64,000 bases of DNA, taken from the NCBI RefSeq assembly GCF_030687395.1, contig NZ_CP117430.1, positions 1,116,001-1,180,000 on the forward strand, in the 5' to 3' direction. Below the pieces are notes generated by a model, which did not search any database, was not told the DNA's origin, and saw only the letters and a list, made by a program, of their open reading frames with translations. The position numbers and the translations under genes are program-made. Each line of letters begins with the position of its first letter. Within the stretch, counting starts at the first letter, position 1. Source of the DNA: Pseudomonas wuhanensis (GTDB lineage: Bacteria > Pseudomonadota > Gammaproteobacteria > Pseudomonadales > Pseudomonadaceae). Positions 56,407-64,000 of this stretch are shown piece by piece.

Positions 56407-56424
56407 GCAATGCAGGCCTTTTTT
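56407..56424 (-). repeat. Right terminal inverted repeat of the island
   Basis: GCAATGCAGGCCTTTTTT, the near-inverse of 44733-44749. It begins 8 bp beyond the asparaginase stop codon, next to an inverted TATTCCCC/GGGGAATA element at about 56385-56405. Confidence 0.6.
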
Positions 56425-56431
56425 GTGTACG

Positions 56432-57427
56432 TCAATTTTGAAATCGAATGTCCTCTTTGAGGTAGCGCGCCAGCTCAGCTTGTCGCTGGCAGCCCATGAG
56501 CAGCCAAAGCAGAATCCTGGCTTTGCGCGGGCAGAGAAAGCCAGCCATCGATGCACCTTTACGGATCAGATCCATTTCGCTACCCATAAAACCGTATGAA
56601 GATTGTGCGGTGGAGCCAGAACCGGTCCGGGTCGCGATGATGACGGGGATTCTTTCTGCGATTTTTTCCACGATGTCAGCCCAACTCTTTGAGAGGTGTC
56701 CTGCGCCGAAAGCGGAGATCACCAGCCCGTCGTAGCCCAGCTCAAGGATGTTTTCCAATAACAGGGTGTCAGCAGAAAGCGTCGCTTGCAGCAGAGCAAT
56801 TTTCTGAGTGGTTTTTTTTGGCAAGGGTAAGACCCTCCGTTGGGCCGGTTGGCGTAGATAACGGACGGTTTCTTCTACCAGCATGCCTGCCGGACCAAAG
56901 ATGGGAGAGGAAAACGCCTGCAGCGCCAAAGAATCGGTTTTGCGGACGACGCTCGCTTGGTGAATTTGTCCGTTCATGACCACTTGGACGCCTCGCCGAC
57001 GGCTGTTTTCAGCCAATGCGACTCGGCAAGCATCCAACAGATTCGCCGGGCCCTCGGCTCCCGTCTGGGCAGCCGAACGCATGGCACCAGTCAGCACCAG
57101 CGGTTCGTCGTGGTCCCACAAGTGGTCGAAAAATGTTGCTGTTTCTTCAAGGGTGTCAGTTCCCTGAGTGATGACAACACCCACTGCGCCTTGCTTGATT
57201 TGGAAATTTGCCCAGGAAAGGACGCTCAGCAAGAATTCGAAATCCAGTGAAGCACTTGGCAGCAGCCCGAGAGTCTCAACGGTGACCCGTGCCAATGTCA
57301 TTATTTGCGGTGCGGAGGTCAGCAGGGTTTCGCCGCTGATGGTCGGGAAAACACCTTCTTCGGCGTTCCTGGCTTGCATGCTCACTGTACCGCCGAGCGC
57401 CGCGATGGCCAGTTTGGGCTGGTCCAT
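56432..57427 (-). CDS. L-asparaginase (type I/II family)
   Basis: 331-aa amidohydrolase producing aspartate and ammonia from asparagine. The first catalytic Thr lies in ALGGTVSM, an unusual spelling of the TGGTI motif, and the second Thr-Asp pair in VVITQGTDTLEETA. The later Lys region is LTGAMRSAAQTGAEGPAN, where Arg replaces the more usual Lys or Met-Arg-Pro block. No signal peptide, so cytoplasmic. The ATG at 57427 has GAGG 6 bases upstream. It is last in a minus-strand set with a transporter-like protein and a nitrilase, so its true amide substrate may be other than asparagine. Confidence 0.85.
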   Translation of the reverse strand: MDQPKLAIAALGGTVSMQARNAEEGVFPTISGETLLTSAPQIMTLARVTVETLGLLPSASLDFEFLLSVLSWANFQIKQGAVGVVITQGTDTLEETATFFDHLWDHDEPLVLTGAMRSAAQTGAEGPANLLDACRVALAENSRRRGVQVVMNGQIHQASVVRKTDSLALQAFSSPIFGPAGMLVEETVRYLRQPAQRRVLPLPKKTTQKIALLQATLSADTLLLENILELGYDGLVISAFGAGHLSKSWADIVEKIAERIPVIIATRTGSGSTAQSSYGFMGSEMDLIRKGASMAGFLCPRKARILLWLLMGCQRQAELARYLKEDIRFQN

Positions 57428-57506
57428 GTGATACCTCACTTGCTTGTGATGAGAAGTCGGCTGTATCCGGAGCTGAGTCCGTGATACAGCCCGATGGCGG
57501 CATTTG

Positions 57507-58715
57507 TCAGTCGGCTATCAGCAGTCCGATAAACGGAATGATGAGCAGAGTACTGATGGCCATAGACAGGACATTACCGATGAAGGGATGCATGTCGGCC
57601 GGCAACCGCTTGGCGATTGCGCACGCCAGTGGTGGCGCAATCAGTGCCCCCAGCAATGCGCTTGAGGCGATGACCTGCCAACTGCCGCCGTACGTCAGAA
57701 CGGCTGCCGGCACGACTGACACCAGCGGAACGTAAGTGGGATACCAGCCGCGCAACATCCATTGCCGACGCCAGATCACCACCCCTAACGCCGAGGTCAA
57801 CGCCTGCGCGGCGATCAGTTGTGGCAGCAAGCCCGTGCCGTACACCGGGCTCGTCGGGTTCAAGGTGTAAGCCAGCAAGGCCCCCACGATCAAGCCGAGG
57901 CTGGCCCATTCATTGCCAAAGAATGGCGCTTCCGAAAAGTCCGCCAAAATCCGGCGCAGACTCCAGAAGACGCCGTAGTCAGGTGTCTTGGTGATGGCGG
58001 ATGCGGACGGCGACTCCGATGGCTTCTCGGGTGAGTCGGACTTCACCAGGCTCGGCAGGTAACGGCAGAGCAGAAACGCGCCGACGCTGGCGATTGCCAT
58101 ACCCGAGACATTGCCAATTACGGCTGGCAAGCCCATTGGATTGCAGACGTAGTTGACGATCAGCAAACACATTGGGGTGACTAACACGGCGCCCATGATT
58201 GCGCCATTGATCGTGACCTTCCAGCCGCCGCCAAACATCAGCACCATCGCCGCCGGCAACGAAACGAAGGCTGCAAACGTGGGTTGCCAACTCGTGGCCG
58301 TGACCGTCCATCCCCACAGCAAATTACTCAGCAACAATCCAAGCAACGAGCTGGTGATGAGCCATAGCCATAATCCGCTGCCATAGCAAATGGTAAAGCC
58401 TTGCCAGGTTTTCCCCGTTCGATTCGCCCAGTAGGCCAGATAGGCTCCAGCCAGAAGCCCGACCGAAGCGAACTCGTGTTTGTAAAACGCAACCTCGCTG
58501 ATGTCCCCCAGCACCCAGCGCAACCAGGCACTTGGCTCCGGGAGGCTCGATACCATGTGACTGTAGTCTGGCCAATGGGCTGACCAGGATGAGCGGTAGG
58601 TGAATGAAAGCCAGATGATCAGCAATGCCGTGCCGAGCATCAGCCAGATAACCGCAATATCCAACGGTGACCTGGCAGCAAGCCGGTTTGCTGATTTTTC
58701 GTTTGTGGTATCCAT
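57507..58715 (-). CDS. Polytopic membrane protein with two homologous halves
   Basis: 402-aa inner-membrane protein with about ten hydrophobic segments. Each half repeats the same layout: D(I/F)SE...(E)(F/W)ASVGLLAGAYLAY, then a W-x-PT(F/Y) block, then FGGGWKV or YGGSWQV and a G-x3-G-A segment, and finally (V/F)IGN(V)(S/L)SMA. The halves join at a charged loop (SDSPEKPSESPSASAITKTP). No family recognised. Its place between nitrilase and asparaginase genes suggests transport of their substrate. It starts 16 bp after the nitrilase stop. Confidence 0.7.
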   Translation of the reverse strand: MDTTNEKSANRLAARSPLDIAVIWLMLGTALLIIWLSFTYRSSWSAHWPDYSHMVSSLPEPSAWLRWVLGDISEVAFYKHEFASVGLLAGAYLAYWANRTGKTWQGFTICYGSGLWLWLITSSLLGLLLSNLLWGWTVTATSWQPTFAAFVSLPAAMVLMFGGGWKVTINGAIMGAVLVTPMCLLIVNYVCNPMGLPAVIGNVSGMAIASVGAFLLCRYLPSLVKSDSPEKPSESPSASAITKTPDYGVFWSLRRILADFSEAPFFGNEWASLGLIVGALLAYTLNPTSPVYGTGLLPQLIAAQALTSALGVVIWRRQWMLRGWYPTYVPLVSVVPAAVLTYGGSWQVIASSALLGALIAPPLACAIAKRLPADMHPFIGNVLSMAISTLLIIPFIGLLIAD

Positions 58716-58731
58716 CAGTCATGCCCCCTGA

Positions 58732-59619
58732 TCAGCGCGGCAGACTAGGATGCTGGGTATAACCGAGCATTTGATCGTAGAGATCGGCTCGACGATCGCG
58801 ATGCAAATCGTTCAGGTTGTTCCAGATGGGCGCGCTGCGCGAGCTGGTGAGGTCGACATCGGCAAACAGGATTTCCTGCTTGTCTGCTGAAGCCACTGCG
58901 CCAATCGGCCAGCCATTGGTGCCCGCGATCAACGAGCAGCCCAGATAGCGTGCACCTCGCTCTTCACCAATCCGACTCGCCGCAGCAATAAACACGTTGT
59001 TAACGTGAGCTGCCGTCATCGTCAGGTACGAAGCCATGCACTTGCCGGCGTCATCGAACAGAGGTGGCGGGGTCCAGACCCAGTTGTTCAGGCTGCAAAT
59101 GATGTCCGCGCCTTGTTGACTCAGGATGCGCGGTACTTCTGGAAACCAGATATCCCAGCAGATCAACAAGCCTATACGGCCTATCGGGGTGTCGAAAACC
59201 GGGAAGCCCAGATCGCCCGGCGTGAACCATAATTTCTCCAGATTCCATAAATGAGCTTTTCGATACTTGCCGATAAAACCGTCAGGCCCGACCAGAACGC
59301 CAGTGTTGAACAGGCGCATGCCGTCGCGTTCTGTCAAACCAGCGACCAGATAGACCTGGTGCTGGTGGGCGAAGTCCATCCAGCTTTGCACGCTCGACCC
59401 GCCGGGAACCGACTCCGAATGCTCGAACGCATCCTGCCGATTACTGAAGAAATAACCTGTACTTGAAAGCTCGGGCAGAACGATGAGATTCGCTCCGCCG
59501 TTCACCGCCTCCAGGGCGAGTTCCAGGCTGCGACGCAGATTGTTTTCACGATTCTCCATGCCGACTTGTGGATCGAATTGCACGACTGCTACACGAACAG
59601 GGCTTGTTGGCTCGTTCAT
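58732..59619 (-). CDS. Carbon-nitrogen hydrolase (nitrilase superfamily amidase)
   Basis: 295-aa amidase. The catalytic triad can be read: Glu in LIVLPELSSTG, Lys in GKYRKAHLW and Cys in LLICWDIWFPE. It probably hydrolyses a carboxamide to acid and ammonia in the cytoplasm. The ATG at 59619 has GAGG 9 bases upstream and begins MNEPTSPVRVAV; a longer start at 59706 is unlikely. It follows an IaaM/DavB-like monooxygenase gene, whose product would be an amide, as DavA follows DavB in lysine breakdown. The substrate is inferred. Confidence 0.87.
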   Translation of the reverse strand: MNEPTSPVRVAVVQFDPQVGMENRENNLRRSLELALEAVNGGANLIVLPELSSTGYFFSNRQDAFEHSESVPGGSSVQSWMDFAHQHQVYLVAGLTERDGMRLFNTGVLVGPDGFIGKYRKAHLWNLEKLWFTPGDLGFPVFDTPIGRIGLLICWDIWFPEVPRILSQQGADIICSLNNWVWTPPPLFDDAGKCMASYLTMTAAHVNNVFIAAASRIGEERGARYLGCSLIAGTNGWPIGAVASADKQEILFADVDLTSSRSAPIWNNLNDLHRDRRADLYDQMLGYTQHPSLPR

Positions 59620-59819
59620 TCCCGAAAACCTCTTTTTATTGTTATTCACGCGGTTAAATTGCGTGTTCATAAGAGGTGAAACAGGGGCAGGAGGTAAGTC
59701 AGCCACTTCCGTTTAGGTTGTAGTCCATATCCCAAGATGAATGGGCGAGGCGCTTGGTGGGCGGGGACGCAGGTAGAGCCAGTGCATGTCGCACATGGCT
59801 CTTGGGCAGGGGATGGTGA

Positions 59820-61766
59820 TCAAGTTCCGACTTTATAGTGCGGATAGTCGCTCATGGAAAAACCGCCATTGAAGGCCGCAGCGGTTTTGTTGCAAATATG
59901 AATGACCGCATCGACGGCGCCCCGAAAGCAAGGCTCCGTCCAGCCGGCGTCGACCGAAAACGACTCGCCGGAAAAATACAGACCTGAAACATGCGCGAAG
60001 TCCCGGTTGTACTTCATCAGGCCGACGGCATCGTAGTAGGTGCCAGGCCGGTATAACTTTGCACAACCCAGCGCATTTTTATCGGTTATCCAGCGTTGGA
60101 CCACGGCTTGATCAAGGCTGATATAGGGAGAAATCTTCTCCTGAATATTGGTGGAGTTCATAAGGATCCGGTCCAGCTCTTTAGCGCATTTGCGTACCAG
60201 TTCCTTGTCGGTGAATGAGGCGAGTTTGGTGGCGTCATCCTCCCATGTGTAACTTAAAAGGATGCAGTCATAGCTGTAGTTGTCGTTGTAGCGGTAGGTG
60301 TAGACGTCGTGGATAAAACTGTCAGTGACGATGGCTTGCGGGATTTTGCTGTTTTTCGAAAGGAAGGATTTTTTTAACGGTGCGAAGACCTTGCAACTGG
60401 TTTCCCAGTGCGCCGTTTTATAGGCATTGATTGTCTCGAAAGGCAGCATCTGCGGTGTGAAGTTTTCCAGCTTGATGCGAGTTTCAATCAGCCAGGAGGG
60501 CAGGGTCATGATGACCGAGTCGAAGTCATCGAAGTGCTCCTGGGTTTGCTCGGGATGGCTGTGTTTCCAGTTGAAATAGACGCGTGTTTTCTGGTTGGTC
60601 AGTTTTTTAAGTTTTGTAACGGATGAGTCCGTGAGCAAACCGTTGTTTCTTTCCCGGCAGTGTTCGTAGAAGGACTTTCCGGTCTCGTCGGTTTTCATGA
60701 ACAGCAGGCATTCGTCCAATGCTGCAAGACCGATGTAGCGGGGCTTGTCGAAACTCAGCCCCATCGAGTCAAAAACGGCTTCGCTTTGCAGGTAGGGTGA
60801 ATCTAGCGGATCGCCCAATGAGTCCACCCGACCTTGGATCAGTTGCAGCTGGCTGCTGAACCCAAAAATGGCCGTGCGCAGCGGGTAGAGAGAGCACACA
60901 TCGTAAAAGGCTCCCCAGCTACCGTCGCCGATGCCAATGGCATAGAAGATCGCGGACTCTTCTGCGGACATTCCCATTCCGCCAAAGTCCCCTGGCGAGC
61001 GTTCATCCCAGGCTTGCACGGCGGGCATGCTGACCAGGTCGCGAAACGAAATACTCTCGTATTTTTCGACGATGGCGGCCCACATGACTTCCCATTCCGG
61101 ACTGGCATAAACCTCTGCGACGTGCAGGGTCATACGATCGGCAAAGGCTTTCCACTTGGCATAAACCTTTTGCAGTTCCTCGCCCGGAGGGGGGGTCTGG
61201 CCGTCGTCATTTTTCCAGATGAGCATCTGCGGAGTCGGTGCGCCGCCCATGCTGCCTTCTCGCAGATAGATGCCTGTCGAGGTGACCCATTGGCTTCCGG
61301 GATTGGCAAAATCTGAAAACGCCAAATCAAACGCCTTGGCGTAGTAGGCCATCAGCGACCGGCCCTCTGTCGGAGGCTCGTCCGTCCGGTTGAAGAAGGG
61401 CATGCGCATGGCTCCCATTTCAAACGGTGTATGGCTCATCGGCGAATGCGGGCTTCCAGGAATGGTCAAGTGCCTGCCGCCAATACGTCTGGATTGTTCT
61501 ATGAGGGTGATATGGGTGAACCCGCAACGATAAAGTTCTCTGGCGGCAGTCAGTCCGGTGACACCGGCGCCAATAATGCAGATTTTATGTTGCGGGTCAG
61601 TTGCCTTGGCGATGCCGTTTTCCTGTTCAGCCAGTGCCCGATAATCGAAGCACAAGTCTGGTGGATTTGGAAAGCGAGCCGCCCATTTGCTTTTAGCCGA
61701 GCGCTTGGTTCGAGCAGCTTCCCTGGCTACGAATGACGGGTAGTTGTAGCTTGATCCGATCGTCAC
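59820..61766 (-). CDS. Flavin amino-acid 2-monooxygenase/oxidase (IaaM/DavB-like)
   Basis: 648-aa FAD amine oxidase from a GTG start at 61766, chosen for the AGGGAAG 7 bases upstream; an ATG at 61889 would add 41 odd residues with weak support. The dinucleotide site is ICIIGAGVTGLTAARELYRC, followed by RIGGRHLTIPG. The FEMGAMRMP segment and the late LLSYTWEDDATKL block match tryptophan 2-monooxygenase and phenylalanine 2-monooxygenase, which turn amino acids into amides. The C-terminal FAD-contact GLYFSGESFSVDAGWTEP is intact. It heads the set that includes the nitrilase and asparaginase. Confidence 0.83.
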   Translation of the reverse strand: MTIGSSYNYPSFVAREAARTKRSAKSKWAARFPNPPDLCFDYRALAEQENGIAKATDPQHKICIIGAGVTGLTAARELYRCGFTHITLIEQSRRIGGRHLTIPGSPHSPMSHTPFEMGAMRMPFFNRTDEPPTEGRSLMAYYAKAFDLAFSDFANPGSQWVTSTGIYLREGSMGGAPTPQMLIWKNDDGQTPPPGEELQKVYAKWKAFADRMTLHVAEVYASPEWEVMWAAIVEKYESISFRDLVSMPAVQAWDERSPGDFGGMGMSAEESAIFYAIGIGDGSWGAFYDVCSLYPLRTAIFGFSSQLQLIQGRVDSLGDPLDSPYLQSEAVFDSMGLSFDKPRYIGLAALDECLLFMKTDETGKSFYEHCRERNNGLLTDSSVTKLKKLTNQKTRVYFNWKHSHPEQTQEHFDDFDSVIMTLPSWLIETRIKLENFTPQMLPFETINAYKTAHWETSCKVFAPLKKSFLSKNSKIPQAIVTDSFIHDVYTYRYNDNYSYDCILLSYTWEDDATKLASFTDKELVRKCAKELDRILMNSTNIQEKISPYISLDQAVVQRWITDKNALGCAKLYRPGTYYDAVGLMKYNRDFAHVSGLYFSGESFSVDAGWTEPCFRGAVDAVIHICNKTAAAFNGGFSMSDYPHYKVGT

Positions 61767-61918
61767 TGTTGATCTTCCCTGATGTTGTTTTTCAGGGAAC
61801 GATGTTGAAGCTTTTAAGGGGCGGAGTATGTGAGCAGAATCGAGTGCTCCGGCGCTCTGTATTCCGCTTTTTGCGTAGGAAAAATGCATTGCGAAAAACC
61901 TGCGCGCGCAAAACTTAG

Positions 61919-62010
61919 TGTGGGGGCGGGCTTGCTCGCGAAAGCGGTGTGTCAGTCGTCATCAAGTTTGAATGTCAGACCGCTTTCGCGAGCAAGCCCG
62001 CTCCCACAGT
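61919..62010. repeat. REP-type inverted repeat pair
   Basis: GGGGCGGGCTTGCTCGCGAAAG and its inverse flank about 45 bp, downstream of the AraC-type gene. Confidence 0.85.
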
Positions 62011-62032
62011 TGATTTGTGTTGTTCTCCAGAG

Positions 62033-63028
62033 CTACGCCGCCTGCTGGAACTGCTGCCGATACTGGTTCGGCGACAACTCCGTGTGCTGGCGGAACAGCC
62101 GGGCGAAGAAGCTTGCATCGTCGTAACCAACTTCATAGCTGATGGTCTTTATGCTCTTGCGGCTGCCGGACAACAAGCCCTTGGCCGTCTCGATGCGCAG
62201 TCGCTGCAGGTAATGCAGCGGTTTGTCGCCGGTGGCGGTCTGGAAGCGGCGCATGAAGTTGCGGATGCTCATGCCGTGTTCGCGGGCCACGTCTTCGAAG
62301 CGGAACTTATCGGCGAAGTGTTCTTCGAGCCAATGCTGGATCTGCAGGATGATCACGTCCTGGTGCAATTTCTGCCCGCCGAAACCGATCCGCCCCGGCG
62401 CATAGCTGCGCTGCACTTCGTAAAGAATGTCGCGGGCCACGGCCTGGGCCACGTTGGCGCCGCAAAAGCGCTCGATCAGGTAGATGTAGAGATCGCAGGC
62501 CGAGGTAGTGCCGCCGGCGCAATACAGGTTGTCGGCGTCGGTCAGGTGTTTATCCTGATTGAGCTGAACCTGCGGGAAGCGCTCGGCAAACGCATTGAAG
62601 AAACGCCAGTAGGTCGTCGCTTCCTTGCCATCGAGCAACCCGGCCTCGGCCAGCCAGAACACGCCGGTGGCCTCGCCACACAACACGGCACCGCGTGCAT
62701 GCTGCTGACGCAGCCACGGCAGGACCTGTGGATAACGTTTGCAGAGGGTATCGAAATCGTCCCAGAAGGCGGGAAGGATGATGACGTCGGCATTTTCCAG
62801 GCCGCCGTCCACCGGCATGATTACGTCGCTGAAGCTGTTCACCGGTTTGCCGTCGGGGCTGACCAGCCGGGTTTCAAACGCCGGTGTCAGGCCGTGGCCC
62901 AGTTGTTTGCCATAGCGCAGGCTGGCCAGATGGAAGAAATCCTTGGCTTGCATGAGGGTGGAAGCGAAAACCCGGTCGATAGCCAGGATGCTGACGCGCC
63001 GCAAGGGCGTGGAGACTTTGTTAGACAT
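62033..63028 (-). CDS. GlxA-type AraC-family transcriptional regulator
   Basis: 331-aa regulator. The N-terminal half is a DJ-1/PfpI-like (class I glutamine amidotransferase-like) domain with GAVLCGEATGVFWLAEAG around the usual Cys elbow. The C-terminal AraC domain has two helix-turn-helices: FEDVAREHGMSIRNFMRRFQ, then TISYEVGYDDASFFARLFRQ. Such regulators control amine, choline or amino-acid use in pseudomonads. It is divergent from an acyl-CoA dehydrogenase gene (145 bp), its most likely target, and not far from the monooxygenase. Confidence 0.9.
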   Translation of the reverse strand: MSNKVSTPLRRVSILAIDRVFASTLMQAKDFFHLASLRYGKQLGHGLTPAFETRLVSPDGKPVNSFSDVIMPVDGGLENADVIILPAFWDDFDTLCKRYPQVLPWLRQQHARGAVLCGEATGVFWLAEAGLLDGKEATTYWRFFNAFAERFPQVQLNQDKHLTDADNLYCAGGTTSACDLYIYLIERFCGANVAQAVARDILYEVQRSYAPGRIGFGGQKLHQDVIILQIQHWLEEHFADKFRFEDVAREHGMSIRNFMRRFQTATGDKPLHYLQRLRIETAKGLLSGSRKSIKTISYEVGYDDASFFARLFRQHTELSPNQYRQQFQQAA

Positions 63029-63173
63029 AATTCAACTTTATTCTTATAGGGGAAAGTGGTCACCAGACGGCTGGATCGTCTTATTTTTTGTCGGATGTGT
63101 CCAGTGTCCTGTATCGGAAGCGAGGCTTAGTCTCTAAAGGTCAATTCCGCCTAACAATAACGACAGGTGCCGC

Positions 63174-64000
63174 ATGATCCCCAGAACCTTGTTCAGCTCC
63201 GAGCACGAACTTTTTCGCGACAGCGTGCGAACGTTCCTCGAAAAAGAGGCCGTGCCGTTCCATGGGCAATGGGAAAAACAAGGCTATATCGACCGTGAAC
63301 TCTGGAACAAGGCGGGGGAGGCGGGGATGCTCTGTTCGCATCTACCGGAAGAATACGGCGGGCTGGGGGCAGACTTTCTCTACAGTGCGGTGGTGATCGA
63401 GGAGGTCGGCCGTCTGGGGCTGACTGGCATCGGCTTTTCTCTTCATTCGGACATTGTTGCGCCTTACATCCTGCATTACGGCAGTGAAGCGCTGAAACAC
63501 AAATACCTGCCCAAATTGGTGTCTGGCGAGATGGTCACCGCGATTGCCATGACCGAGCCGGGTGCCGGTTCCGACCTGCAAGGGGTGAAAACCACCGCGG
63601 TGCTGGAGGGTGACGAATACGTGATCAACGGTTCGAAGACCTTCATCACCAATGGCTTCCTGGCGGACCTGGTGATCGTTGTGGCCAAGACCGATCCGAA
63701 GGCGGGGGCGAAGGGCACCAGTCTGTTTCTGGTAGAAGCCAATACGCCGGGCTTCGCCAAGGGCAAGCGTCTGGAAAAAGTCGGCATGAAAGCTCAGGAC
63801 ACCTCGGAGCTGTTCTTCCAGGACGTTCGGGTGCCCAAGGAAAACCTGCTGGGTCAGGCCGGGATGGGCTTCGCTTACCTGATGCAGGAATTGCCGCAGG
63901 AGCGTCTGACGGTGGCGGTGGGCGGCTTGGCGTCAGCCGAAGCGGCGTTGCAATGGACGCTGGATTACACCCGTGAGCGCAAGGCGTTCGGCAAGGCCAT
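63174..64000 (+). CDS. Acyl-CoA dehydrogenase (partial, runs past window end)
   Basis: 275 codons visible, no stop before the window edge. FAD-dependent alpha-beta dehydrogenation of an acyl-CoA. MTEPGAGSDLQGVKTTAV is signature 1, and the FITNGFLADLVIVVAKTD and SLFLVEANTPGF blocks follow. The visible end QERLTVAVGGLASAEAA and DYTRERKAFGKA is the start of the C-terminal helical domain. The ATG at 63174 has ACAGG upstream. Probably long- or branched-chain specific, but the substrate cannot be read. Confidence 0.93.
   Translation, partial: MIPRTLFSSEHELFRDSVRTFLEKEAVPFHGQWEKQGYIDRELWNKAGEAGMLCSHLPEEYGGLGADFLYSAVVIEEVGRLGLTGIGFSLHSDIVAPYILHYGSEALKHKYLPKLVSGEMVTAIAMTEPGAGSDLQGVKTTAVLEGDEYVINGSKTFITNGFLADLVIVVAKTDPKAGAKGTSLFLVEANTPGFAKGKRLEKVGMKAQDTSELFFQDVRVPKENLLGQAGMGFAYLMQELPQERLTVAVGGLASAEAALQWTLDYTRERKAFGKA

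Larger units (their letters stand above)
44733..56424. mobile_element. Genomic island with a gamma-mobile-trio-like recombinase operon and defence-like cargo
   Basis: About 11.7 kb between matching inverted ends: AAAAAGGCCTGCAATGC at 44733-44749 and its near-inverse at 56407-56424 (16 of 17 positions). The left side has three adjacent minus-strand genes whose order and sizes (465, 866, 220 aa) fit gmtY-gmtZ-gmtX. The right side has cargo and pieces of other mobile elements. The cargo is visibly lower in G+C than the flanks. The chromosome to the left is core (zapE). On the right an asparaginase gene stops 8 bp beyond the end. That the ends are the true transposition boundary is inference. Confidence 0.7.

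Overview
The window is a stretch of a Pseudomonas chromosome, most like the P. fluorescens group. The evidence is the gene order (hemH, uraA-upp, hpt, SulP transporter, PA4642-like, mqo; and yhcB, hydrolase, trpS, zapE), the many Pseudomonas REP-type inverted repeats (core GCGGGCAAGCCCGCTCCCAC) and the codon usage. No rRNA, tRNA or CRISPR array was seen.

Layout. 1-20,700: core housekeeping genes for haem synthesis, uracil and hypoxanthine salvage, a SulP transporter, malate:quinone oxidoreductase, lipoproteins, an acyltransferase, a YedK-like protein, a chemoreceptor, an M48 protease, a GDT1-type Mn exporter behind a yybP-ykoY Mn riboswitch, RsmC and a 2-hydroxyacid dehydrogenase. 20,792-29,912: a LysE exporter, then a conserved lipid-catabolism-like set (acyl-CoA ligase, DUF1302, DUF1329, MalT-like LuxR regulator). 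29,986-38,955: one giant RTX protein with an N-terminal serralysin-type zinc protease and about seven ~1.05-kb tandem units. It is now split in two by a cluster of small deletions near 32,900-32,990. 39,170-44,700: core genes again, ending with zapE.

44,733-56,424: an accessory island that starts just after zapE and ends 8 bp before the stop codon of an asparaginase gene. Matching ~17-bp inverted ends bound it. One side carries a three-gene recombinase operon that looks like a gamma-mobile-trio (gmtY-gmtZ-gmtX). The other side is a patchwork of mobile-element pieces: a pair of IS21-like multi-repeat ends with no istA/istB, an integron gene cassette with an attC site, a pair of 38-bp Tn3-type inverted repeats, and a second small Tn3 remnant with a tnpA 3' stub. 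The cargo resembles a defence island: two small proteins with HEPN-type RX4H motifs, an HNH protein, a PD-(D/E)XK-like protein, and unknowns.

56,432-61,766: a minus-strand catabolic set of an IaaM/DavB-like flavin amino-acid monooxygenase, a nitrilase-fold amidase, an internally duplicated membrane protein and an L-asparaginase. It suggests conversion of an amino acid to its amide and then to the acid. 62,033-64,000: a GlxA-type AraC regulator divergent from an acyl-CoA dehydrogenase that runs off the window.
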